Positions 1 through 11,199 of a DNA stretch of 64,000 nt are shown here, piece by piece. The stretch comes from Thinopyrum elongatum (taxonomy: Eukaryota > Streptophyta > Magnoliopsida > Poales > Poaceae): positions 525,588,228 to 525,652,227 of the forward strand of contig CM022302.1 of assembly GCA_011799875.1 (NCBI GenBank), read 5' to 3'. The position numbers and the translations under genes were made by a program. Positions within the stretch are counted from its first letter, which is position 1; each line of letters begins with the position of its first letter. A model generated the notes under the pieces. It was not told the DNA's origin. It did not search any database and was given only the letters and a program-made list of their open reading frames with translations.

Positions 1-214
1 ATATATCTGTACTCAGATATCTGATGCTTCCGCTGACGCTTGTATGCCATCGAGCTATGTATTCGAGCCCTTGAGGCCCTGGCTTGTAATATAAAGCTTG
101 TATGACTTTATTTATGTTTTAGAGTTGTGTTGTGATATCTTCAAGTGAGTCCTTAGGCTTGATCGTGTGTATTTGCATGTATGGTTAGTGCACGATTAAG
201 CCGGGGTCGTCACA
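1..214 (+). repeat. 3' end of Gypsy 5' LTR
   Basis: Nearly identical to the last 214 bp of the 3' LTR ending at 25001, with a few substitutions. It ends in ...GTCGTCACA directly before the primer-binding site. The rest of this LTR is outside the window. Confidence 0.92.
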
Positions 215-216
215 GG

Positions 217-230
217 TTGGTATCAGAGCC
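217..230 (+). other. Primer-binding site, Gypsy
   Basis: TTGGTATCAGAGCC begins 2 bp after the LTR end. It matches the usual plant retroelement site complementary to the 3' end of initiator tRNA-Met. Confidence 0.9.
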
Positions 231-355
231 GACTGCCCCTAGGTATCCCCCTTCCCAATTCCTTGGTCAAAGTTGAGTCTAGTGGTCCAAAACTGTTTTA
301 CTAACTTGGCTGTGTGGCTTACGGGCCCACGTCGCCAACTGGGTGGTATTAGGAT

Positions 356-1709
356 TGAAAGTGCTAGTTATCGACTAGAGGGGGGGTGAATAGGCGATTT
401 TTATGAAAGTCTTCAAAACATGAGAGTTTCGAAGACACACAATAGAAATGAACCTATTGGTATGCAGCGGAAGGTAGACTACACTAGACAAGCCATAGTC
501 AAGCAAGTAATGAAGCTATAACACGGAGACTATTAGCAGCTAGGTAGTATGGATCAAGATGGAAGATGGTATGAAGCCAAACAACAATAGTCGTCACACA
601 GTGAAGTCAAACAGATCAGGCAAGCATGCAAATGACTTCACGAAGACAAACTGTAAATAAGTGAGGGAAGAGATAGAACCAGTTAGCTCGGTGAAGACAG
701 TGATTTGGTAGCCCAGTTCCAACTGCTGTGACAGTTGTACGTCTGGTTGGAGCGGCTAGGTATTTAAACCTGAGGACACACAGTCCCGGACACACAGTCC
801 TCACCGTATTCTCCTTGAGCTAAGGTCACACAGACCTCGCCCAATCACTCATGGTAAGTCTTCAGGTTACTTCCAAACCTTCACAGACTTCGTTCACCGG
901 CAATCCACAATGACTCTTGGATGCTCAGAACGCAACGCCTAACCGGCTGGAGGATTCACAGTCCTCAAGTGTAACAAGTCTTCAGGTCACGCGGACAGAA
1001 AGACTTCATTGATGCCAAACACTCTTTGGGCTCAGGGTGTTTTGGGCTTTGTCCTCGCAAGGATCTCTCTCTCAAATGCTTCGGAGGTGAGTTGCTCTCA
1101 AACGACAAAAGCCGTGTACTAACTTTGAGCAGCCACCAATTTATGGTGTAGGGGGTGGGCTATTTATAGCCACTGGGCAACCCGACCTGATTTGTCCGAA
1201 ATGACCCTGGGTCACTAAGGAACTGACACGTGTTCCAACGGTCAGATTTTAAACCCACACGGCAGCTTGACTTGGGCTACAAGTAAAGCTGACTCATCCA
1301 GCTCTGGACAAGATTTGCTCTCATAGTCTTCGCTCGAAGACTTAGGATTTGGTTGAGCATCACTTCAGTCACTCTGACTTTGTTCACTTGGACTCCACTT
1401 AACAGTACGGTGGTTCCTATGACTCAACAAAGAAGAAAAAGGAAACAACGAAACAACTATGTCTTCGCGCTCCAAAGTCTTCATGCGATGTCTTCTCATG
1501 TCATAGTCTTCCATGTGAATATCTTCACGTACCACCATTGTCTTCAATGTCTTCATACATTTTTAGGGGTCATCTCCGGTAGGTAAACCGAATCAATGAG
1601 GGACTACTACCTGTGTTATCCTGCAATTCTCACAAACACATTAGTCCCTCAACCAGGTTTGTCATCAATACTCCAAAACCAACTAGGGGTGGCACTAGAT
1701 GCACTTACA
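356..1709 (-). repeat. 3' LTR of Sirevirus 1
   Basis: 1354 bp; partner of the LTR at 13782-15121. On the minus strand it begins TGTAAGTGCATC and ends CTAGCACTTTCA. It is 14 bp longer than its partner because of a tandem duplication near 790 (a repeated GGACACACAGT unit). A minus-strand TATA box lies at 1160-1169. Confidence 0.93.
1160..1169 (-). promoter_or_regulatory. TATA box in Sirevirus 1 3' LTR
   Basis: Minus strand CTATAAATAG, the only good TATA box in the LTR. The same motif is at 14572-14581 in the 5' LTR, where it would drive the genomic transcript. Confidence 0.6.
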
Positions 1710-1725
1710 ATCTCCCCCTTTTCGG
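1710..1725 (-). other. Polypurine tract of Sirevirus 1
   Basis: The minus strand reads CCGAAAAGGGGGAGAT directly before the 3' LTR, the position and sequence expected of the plus-strand primer. A second copy of the AAAAGGGGGAGA motif lies at about 2165-2178. Confidence 0.8.
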
Positions 1726-2213
1726 TGATTAATGACAAACTGGTTGAAGTTTTCAACGGGGATAAAAGTATGTGAAATTGTAAAGAATTGAGATATTGTC
1801 TTCATAAGTAGCAAAAGGCTCCCCCTGAAGATGTGCATATAAGTGTTTTGCTTTGGAATGCAAATGCACATGGCAGGTTGTACTTGTGGAGATCCTCTTC
1901 AACTTATGAAGACAATTCATCATGCATGAAAAGATATAACGAAGATAATGACATGCATAATGAAAAATGGACGTCTGCAAAATGACTTCGTGCGGAATTT
2001 ATCATCGCATCACATAGTTGACAGAAAAGATTGCAGACGACCATCAAGTTTAAGTGTTACAACTCAAAGAACCAAATGTATCAAGAGCAAGAGTTGTAAG
2101 CACTTGGCAAAAGTATAGCAACCACCCATATGGACCCGCTTGAAGACTATCAACTCATATGCTTCTCCCCCTTTTGTCAGTAAGGACCAAAAAGGTTTGA
2201 AGGCATAGAGCTT

Positions 2214-5200
2214 CTACTCGTTCCCATGAGGAGTAGGTGAAGCTGCAGGGTCGACGTTGGTGTCCGGTGGTGCAGAAGTACTTGGTGCAGTGTTGATACG
2301 CGGAGAAGTAGCATCATCTTCTTCATCGATGACTCTGGCATTGATAGTGGCCGCTGAGGAGGAGTACTCAGAGTCTTCGAGTGAGGGAGTCCGGCGCAAG
2401 ACAGCATTTCTGGGAGGGGTGGAGTCAAGCTTGAATCTCTCTGTGAAGCCATCTTGATGAAGATCATCTTCAGACCACAGCAATGTCAGACTCTTCCACG
2501 ACCGCCGACAAGTTTCATGAGTGACAAATGCGTTCTTGGTGGCAAGATTTCGAATGCGATTAACATCCACCAAGAGACTCTGCATCTGACGCTTCAGCCA
2601 GTCATGATGCTTATCCTGTTTTTGGTGCAGGGCGACGAGAAGCTCTCGGTCATTGAGAACACGAGATCGCTTCCGAGGCCTTTGAGCAATAGTGCTCTCA
2701 GTGGCTTCAGTATGGGCACGATGAGGTGCACGTGTATTACCAGCCAGAGGATAAACTCAAGTTGCAGCCAGAACACCTTCAATAGGTTGCGTGAAACTTT
2801 GACGATCGACATTGTGAAGATAAATTGGCTCCTTGGCAGGTTCTGGGTATATGGTTTCGACAGACATATCAACCTCTGGTAAGAAGATAATGTGGTTGTG
2901 CGCAGAGGGCTGATAGTTGACAGCAGAGTGAAGCTTGATGAGGCGCATTACCCATGGAGCATAAAACTTCAGACCAAATAGATCAGAACCAGATGCAGCC
3001 AATTGCCTGATGAAGAAGTCTTGAGCATTGAAGCTGATGCCATTGAGAATATAGAATACCAATGTCTTCATTGCTCCTTCAAGCTTCGCTGCAGGAGAAT
3101 GTCCTTTGACAGGCCATAGAGTTCGCCTGATGATATGATAAATAGTGCGGGGCAGATACTCTAGGTCTTCAACAAAGAATTCCTTGGGATACTCATCATC
3201 TTGTGGCAGTGGCTTCATCATGCTTAGCATTTGGCTCATGTTTGGCTCAGGCTTCTGGAAGATGCTCTCCAAAGCATTGCGGTGAAGCTGACAACCAGGT
3301 TCATAGAGTTCACCTGGAGTGGGCAAGGTAGTGAGCTCAATGATATCAAGAGCTTTGGCTTCGTGGTGTACATTGCGTGACATCCACTCAAGGACCCATG
3401 TCTTTGGATCCCTGTTGTAGCCGCGAATGTGGAGGGTGGCATAGAACTGTAACAGAAGCTCTTCATTCCAATGTTCTTGGTCGGTCACAAATTGTAGAAG
3501 GCCTGCATCTCTGAAGCAGTCGAGGGCTTCTTCCAAGCAGGGCAGGCCAGCAATGGCTTCGCAGTCTAGTCGCATATGAGGAAAGATGCGCCCTTGATTG
3601 TAAAGGACACATGAATAATAACTGCGCTGCAGGTAGCTCCAGAACCGATCAGATGAAATTCTTTGCTTCGAGTATGGGTTCTTGGCGCTATCAAAGAAGG
3701 TATTGTGTGCAATGAAACCATTCACATTAAACGATCCTGGTGCAGTTGCTGTACCAGGAAACCTGGGCAGCCTAGGTTTTGGCTTCTGGACCTGAGGCAT
3801 GTGCTCCAAATGATAGTCAAATTGAGGTCCGGGAGCAGGAGGAGGAACCAGAATAGGCCAATGAACCATGACAGGTTGGCCGCGATCAAATGCCAGCTCA
3901 ATAGTATGAGGCCTTGGAGGTGGTACAAGAGCATCGGCATTGACATGGGCTTCAAGTTGCATAATTACTTCAAGTGCAATATTGGCTTCAGGTGCCACGA
4001 TCACTTCAGGCACCACATTAGCTTCAGCCATGATAACATCATTGGCTTCAGTATTGGTGTTGGTGGCCGCCTCTGTATTTTCAACTTCCACATGAGTGGC
4101 TGGAGGGTCGGGCACAGACACGTTCTCCTCGAGAACAACTTCTTGGTTGGTAGGGGGTGTGACAACACGCTCTTCTTCATGACGTGGTTCTTGATTGTCA
4201 TCGGCTGTTGCAGCCGGAATGTCTTCAGCAGCTTTGGCTTTAGACACAGAGACATTCGCAGTTGGAGTGGCTTCAGGAAACACTTGTTGCGATACTGAGT
4301 TGTGGTGCTCTTCTCCTACTGGAACGCTCGACAGATCGACTTGTGGCCTTGGTCCTTTGCGAAGCCTGCGGAATGCGGGCGACGCGTCTGGAGAGGGAGT
4401 TGGGTGTGCCACATAGTCGTCATCAACAAGCACCGATGTGGTGACTTGAGGTGGTGGAGTACTTGGAGATTCTTCTTGACGGGGGGAGTCTTGAGGGCGA
4501 TCAACCCATGAATCATCCTGAGCAATTGGCGTCAAAGGACGACCAATGCTGATGAGTTCGCTGTTCGTGAGAACAGGCGATGATACCAGGTGGTGCTCTT
4601 TCTGAGGAAGGACTTCATCATCATCTACATTGTCTTGGGAACCAATGTCTTCAGCTGCGGTAGGGTCAACAGCTGGAATGTCTTCAGCTTCAGGAGCCTC
4701 TTTGAAAGCAGGCTCGTGAACTATTAACTGACGATCTTGGTGCTCGGACACAGGACGAGCAACTGAGATTGGCTCGACGACAAGGGGCTCTGTGGGAGCA
4801 GCCCGATCTTTCTTCGAAGATTTAGTCTTCCTCTTCTTGGTCTGTGGTGCATCATCAGCGGCGTTCTTGTTCTTGCGCTTTCTGGCTTCGGCTTCAGCTG
4901 CCCTTATTTTCTTGAGTTCTGAAGCTACTGTGGGGACCTTAGGCTTCGAGCCTGTCATGCTGGCAGGGAAGACAATGCGAGGTGCTTCCTGCGCTGATGC
5001 TTCAGCTTGGGCAACAGCAGGCTTCTTTTTCTTGGCAGCTAACTTGGGGTCTATGCCAGGACGCCCAAGTGCCTTGCGCTTCTCAGCTTCATTGTGAGCT
5101 TGAACACATTTTGCAGGGAGAGCTTCATACGCTCTTTCGATCCTTTTGCTGCTTCATGTTTCTGTTGAAACTGCTCTTTGAGGTCATGCAGCATCTGCTT

Positions 5201-6499
5201 GAAGTTTTGAACATCAGCCACGCTGAGCTTGGCCATGTGCTTCTTGAACTGAGCCTTCTCATAGTCAATTTTGTTCTTCAGTTCAACAATTTTCTGAGCC
5301 AGAGCCAGCTCATTTGCAATGGCACCATGGAAAGAGACAGTGATGCCAATGGGAAGCTCAAGATCATCGATGTTGACGCTTGGGTTTTCAAACCACTCAT
5401 CAATGAAGTTGTTCAAGATGTTCACATCGAAGAGGGGTAGATTGTTGAAGATCTCCGCCTCTTGCTTACTCTTTATCAGCATCTCAAGAGCATCATCACC
5501 AAGATCTTCGTCACTTGACAGATCAATGGCTTCATTCTCGTTCCTTAGAACGGCAGCTGGGGTCAGTGCTTGTCCAGAACTCTTGACAATTTTCTTCTGG
5601 GGCTTCTCTGTCTTCTTGGAGACACGAGAAAGATTTTCAGACTGCACACTTGCTGCGGGAGGAGCAGTGGCCAGTGGCTTCGCACGCGAAGCGCTTGGTG
5701 CAGCAGCAGGTTTCGAGGCCTTTGGTTTCTTTTGCTTTTGTGCCTTCGGCGGAGCAAGAGCTTCATCAGAATCAGCATCATCTCCAGACTGATCCACTGT
5801 GGCCCTCTGAGCGGCGATGTAGGAGAGAAAACCATCAAAGTTATCGAAGGGGCCGATGACATTGGGATTGGCATCTCGTGTGCCATCAGCCCTAGGAGCA
5901 GAAGGACCTGGATTGAAGTTGCATCCGAGACTCTTCTTGTTCTTCACAGCAGAATCCTTGGCAAACTTATAGTTGCACTTGAACAGATTGTCTTCACGAC
6001 ACCATAACAAAGAAGATGGGTCGGCATCAGCAGGCTATGGTCCACGAACCATGCAAGGGTAGAAGCCTTGAGCAATGGCTTCGGACTTGGACTTGGGTTG
6101 AAGATTTTTGTATAAGATATCTCCCCAAGGTCTCTTGATGGCATTTTTCTCTGCATACTCAGCAGTGACAAATCTGTACTTGAACCATTCCTCAGCCCAG
6201 TATTTGCGAATCCATTGGATTCTTGTTTTTCGTTGGCCATAGCTCTCTTCAGGATATGTTTTGTATAACTCATAGAGATCTTCGGGCAGATCCTTTGATG
6301 TGTCCCCGCGGCGCTGTCTGCCGCCCTTTCTTGCTGACTTTTCAGTGGTCATGAGATTCAAACTGAATGGCTTCAAAGCTTGCAAAGGCTTCCGTCTGCT
6401 GGTCAGACAAGAACTGGCTTCGGGAGAATTGATGTGACGCTGTAAGAATTCTGCAAATGAATGCAGACTATGAGAACCAAGGGATTCTCCCACGGACAT
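2214..6499 (-). pseudogene. Sirevirus 1 third ORF (env-position gene), broken
   Basis: Behind pol lies one long coding region of about 1430 codons. It is cut by an in-frame TAG near 6032, a frameshift near 5100 and an in-frame TGA near 2757. The frame reads on after each break, so this was once a single ORF. The N-terminal half is rich in Lys, Ser and Ala with acidic patches. The middle (about 4800-3850) is low-complexity Val/Pro/Glu. The folded part, about 3700-2900, shares patterns with the third ORFs of Sireviruses 2 and 3 (QFYATLH, WM, YAPWVM). I see no signal peptide or membrane span, so the envelope-like label rests on position only. It may belong to the plant transposon protein family often annotated in such elements; function unknown. 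Confidence 0.7.
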
Positions 6500-7000
6500 G
6501 TACCTGTGACAGCATTAGAGATGCGAGGGAAGGGGAAGAGGTCATATGCATTCTTAGAAGATTTTGAAGATAAATCAGTTTGAAGACATTGACCTCATAG
6601 CGCGAAGACATTCACTTATTGGTTGAGAGTTGGTTCCAGATTTGTACGGATCCAAGAATAGGTACAAGTGAGGAATCTAACTTGTTGTGAAGCATAAGTG
6701 AATATATTAGGCATGACATGAGATGCAGAATAGGATAGATTCAATTTTGTAGGCATAGAAACTACTTTTGGTAAGAAAGGATGAATCTATCGGATCAAAA
6801 AGCAGTAAAAAGGAGGAACTGCTAGACGGAGAGAAGTAGGAGGCCGAGCAGTTCGATCTTCCGTGCCCTAACTTGGCGACGGAGGACACCTACGGCGGTG
6901 GCGGAGGAGACGAGGTCCGCGGCCGGCGTGAGGACGGCGTCGGTGAGGTCGCGGCAGCTAAGCGCTTCGTCGCCGGCGTCGTCAAGAGCTAGCGGTGGCG

Positions 7001-7066
7001 CTAGGGTTTGTGTGAGGTGGAGAGTTGGAAGAAGTATTTTGACCGCGATGAGATGTGTATTTATGA
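7001..7066 (-). promoter_or_regulatory. Possible internal promoter/leader for the third ORF
   Basis: On the minus strand a TATA-like CATAAATACAC (about 7054-7066) is followed about 55 bp later by CAAACCCTAG (7001-7010) and then by a GC-rich, gene-like leader (about 6850-7000). A splice-acceptor-like TGTCACAG precedes the ORF at 6504. This suggests, but does not prove, separate expression of the third ORF. Confidence 0.3.
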
Positions 7067-7780
7067 GGAAAGGGACAGCACAGCGCAATTACGCAGGTGC
7101 CCCTGGTGGTTCACATCTGATGGACACGTGGCAAACATGCAACACATTGGAAGTTGTTCCATGTTCCCACGCACGCCAGGACTGTCGGGTGTTTGTTCCA
7201 GCTTCTCCGGGTTTCAGGCAATAAGAATATGGCATTTAAAATAGATTCAACTTTTGTCTCTGTATCTCCTGCTGACAAGGACGCAGAGAAGACATTCGAC
7301 GGTTTCAATAGAATGGATATGATTTGGATAGATAGAATTTGAGGTAGAAGCATAGAAGAGGTAAGGGTCCGATCACATTCACTTAGATCAAAAGATTCAA
7401 ACAAGAAGACATAGCTATAAGTGAATGCTGTAGAGGACAGAACACAAATATATGTATATATCTGAGTAAGACCAAGTTAACAAAGTGAAGATCATCGTGA
7501 AGATAAATCAATGTTGAAGATAAATCAAATGCGAAGACTTAGCAGATGTAACTCCAAATGAAAAAACACTCCAAACAAAAGTTTGGTGGTGGCGTTACCC
7601 ACCGTATAGGAAGTATTAGACCCAGACACGGCGCACAAGTATCGTGGCGCTCCGAAGTCAAACTCCGTATTAATGTATTCACACTTAGAGTGTATGTCTT
7701 CATTGATTGAAGATATACATTACTTCGTGTGTTGCACATCTAAGTCATCAATATGCATAAGTGTTAGGATGTGTGCCTAA

Positions 7781-10700
7781 TCACAGGACATTTGAGGATT
7801 CCAAGATATTTAGCTCACACCGCAACTTGCAAAACCTTTTCTCATCCAAGGGCTTTGTGAAGATATCTGCCAATTGCTCTTCAGTGTTGACGTGTATGAT
7901 ATCAATATCTTCCTTCATGACATGATCTCTGAGAAAGTGATGACGAATTTCAATGTGCTTTGTCTTTGAGTGCTGAACTGGGTTGTTGGCAATCTTGATG
8001 GCGCTTTCATTATCGCAGTAGAGTGGTACTTGCTTCAGATGGATGCCATAGTCCTTGAGAGTTTGCTTCATCCAAAGAAGCTGAGCGCATCAAGATCCAG
8101 CAGCAATGTATTCAGATTCAGCAGTGGAGAGAGATACACAGTTATGCTTCTTTGAAGACCAACAGACAAGTGATCGTCCCAGAAAGTGACATGTGCCTGA
8201 TGTAGACTTGCGATCCACTTTGTCACCAACATAATCAGCATCTTAGAATCCAACTAGATCAAACTCTGAGCCCTTTGGATACCATAATCCTAGTGTTGGG
8301 GTGTAAGCCAAATATCGAAGAATTCGCTTCACAGCTAAGTGATGCGATTCCTTTGGTGCCGCTTGGAATCGGGCACACATGCAAACACTAAGCATGATAT
8401 CTGGCCTAGATGCACATAAATAAAGTAAAGAACCAATCATGGAGCGGTATACCTTTTGATCGAACTCTTTACCATTTGTGTCAGGACCCAGATGACTTTT
8501 GGTTGGCATTGGCATCGTGTAACCTTTGCAGTCTTGCATTCCAAACTTCTTTAGGCAGTCTTTGAGGTATTTCTCTTGAGATATGAAGATCCGTTGCTTT
8601 GATGACGAATTTGAAGACCAAGGAAGAACTTTAGCTCACCCATCATGGACATCTGATATTGCTCTTGCATCATGTGTCCAAACTCATCACTGTATTTCTG
8701 ATTAGTGCAGCCGAAGATAATGTCATCCACATAGATTTGGCACACAAACAGTTCACCATCATATGTCTTCGTGAAGAGTGTGGGATCCAGGGAACTAGGT
8801 TTGAAGCCTTTGCTCTTCAGTAAGTCTTTGAGTGTGTCATACCAAGCGCGAGGGGCTTGTTTGAGGCCATACAGTGCCTTGTTGAGCTTGTATACCATGT
8901 CAGGATGTTTTGAATCTTCAAAGCCAGGTGGTTGTGCAACATACACTTCTTCTTCAATCTTGCCATTGAGAAAAGCACTCTTCACATCCATTTGATACAG
9001 AAGGATGTTATGATGGTTGGCATAGGCTAGTAGTATGCGAATAGCTTCAAGCCTAGCCACCAGAGCAAATGTTTCATCGAAGTCAATTCCTTCAACTTGA
9101 GTGTATCCTTGAGCAACGAGACGAGCCTTGTTCCTGACAACTTGACCATGCTCATCTTGCTTGTTGCGATATATCCATTTGGTGCCTATGATGTTGTGCT
9201 TGCGAGGATCAGGACGCTTGACCAATTCCCACACATTGTTCAGCTCGAACTGTTGAAGCTCTTCTTGCATAGCTTGAATCCATTCAGGTTCCATGAAGGC
9301 TTCAGCAACTTTCTTGGGTTCAGATATTGAGACGAATGCAAAGTGCCCACAGAAATTTGCTAGCTGTGTTGCTCTTGAACGAGTGAGAGGACCTGGTGCA
9401 TTGATGCAATCAATTATCTTCTCAATCTGTACTTCATTTGCAACACGAGGATGAACTGGACGAAGATTTTGCTCTTGCTGATCATTGTCTTCATTTTGAT
9501 GATTGGCTTCAGGCTGAGTATTGTCTTCAGGTTGATTAGGCGCAGAAATGATAAGCTCTTCTTCAGCCTGTGCCTCAGAGGGTATGATCTCTCCAGTACC
9601 CATAAGCTTGATTGATTCACTAGGAGGGACTTCATCTAGCACATTTGGCAGGTGCTCTCTTTGCGAGCAGTTAGTCTCATCGAACCGCACATCCACAGTT
9701 TCAACCACTTTATAGTGAAAGAGGTTGAAGACTCTGTAGGAGTGCGAATCCTTTCCGTAACCAAGCATAAAACCTTCATGTGCTTTCGGTGCAAATTTTG
9801 AAGTGTGATGAGGATCCTTGATCCAGCACCTAGCACCAAATACTCTGAAGTAGCTTACATTTGGCTTCTTACCAGTTAGGAGCTCATAGGATGTCTTCTT
9901 CAGAAGCTTGTGAAGATAAACACGATTGATGACATGGCATGCAGTATCAATGGCTTCGGGCCAGAACTTTCTTGGAGTCTTGTATTCATCAAGCATCGTC
10001 CGAGCCATCTCAATGAGTGTCCTGTTCTTGCGCTCCACGATGCCATTCTGCTGAGGTGTGTATGGAGCAGAGAACTCATGAGTGATGCCCAATGTATCAA
10101 GATAATTGTCGAGGCCTGTGTTCTTGAACTCTGTGCCGTTGTCGCTTCTGATGTGCTTGATCTTGATGCCATAGTTCATCATGGCACGATTGGCGAAGCG
10201 TCTGAAGACATCCTGCACTTCATTCTTGTAGAGGATTATATGCACCCAGGTATATCTAGAATAATCATCAACAATGACGAATCCATAAAGGCAAGCAGTG
10301 GTAGTGAGAGTAGAGTAGTGAGTAGGGCCAAAGAGATCCATATGAAGCAGCTCGAAGGGTTGAGATGTAGTCATGATTGTCTTCGAGGGATGCTTGGCCC
10401 TTGTCATCTTTCCAGCTTCGCAGGCACCACACAGATGATCCTTCTTGAACTTGACGCCCTCGATGCCAACGGCGTGTTTCTTCTTCGCGAGAGTGTATAG
10501 GTTCCTCATGCCCGCATGTCCTAGCCTCCGATGCCAGAGCCAGCACTCTGAAGCTTTTGCTAGAAGACATACGGCCAGCTGTGGTCCTGCTGTGAAATCT
10601 ACCATGTACAAATCATCTTTCCGATACCCTTCAAAGACTAGAGACTTGTCAGATTCCATTAGGACAAGGCAACAATATTTTCCAAATATCACAATCATGT

Positions 10701-10926
10701 TCAAATCACAAAGCATTGAGACAGACATTAAGTTGAAACCAAGGGATTCAACAAGCATCACTTTATCCATGTGTTGATCCTTTGAGATTGCAACTCTACC
10801 TAGACCCAATACCTTGCTTTTACCAGTGTCAGCAAATGTGATGTGGCTCTTGTCAGATGGACGTAATGTTGAATCCATCAGAAGACTTCGATCACCAGTC
10901 ATATGATTAGTGCATCCACTGTCCAT
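7781..10926 (-). pseudogene. Sirevirus 1 pol (protease-integrase-RT-RNase H), broken
   Basis: The frame from 10926 begins at the protease site (Asp-Ser-Gly). It continues through the GAG pre-integrase HHCC zinc site (WHRRLGH ... CGAC), the integrase core with DLFGP, SDNGTEF and VERKNR carrying the DDE residues, and RT with [11 protein letters not shown] and the catalytic YVDD. It shifts frame near 8545. RNase H follows at 8539-7781 with in-frame stops at about 8243 and 8090. The order protease-integrase-RT-RNase H is Copia. The sequence closely parallels Sirevirus 3 pol. Without the breaks it would copy the element RNA into DNA and integrate it. The copy is inactive as it stands. Confidence 0.9.
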
Positions 10927-11199
10927 GATCCATTCTGAAGCATGTGGTGTCGTACCCTACAGTACAGTTAGGGTGATAGACTTCACCAAGAGTAGTGTGA
11001 AGCATAAATACTTGACGAACAAGCGGATTATCAAAGCACAGATCAAGGTTAGGACTGATAGGATGTGTGGCAAGCGATTCAATACATAGTAAGACCATTT
11101 GGGCGTTTTATCTTGCGCCCCACAAGATGTTTTAGGTCCCCAACAATAGCATCGGACTCCTTTGATTTCCGGCTGGAGACCTTTCCCTGCAAAAGAGAG

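Noticed and set aside
217..230. tRNA-Met-like sequence here and at 13768, 32852 and 55041
   Set aside because: Only 13-15 bp complementary to the tRNA end and placed next to LTRs: primer-binding sites, not tRNA genes.
2214..6499. True envelope glycoprotein in Sirevirus 1
   Set aside because: No signal peptide, membrane anchor or Cys pattern is visible; only the gene position is envelope-like.
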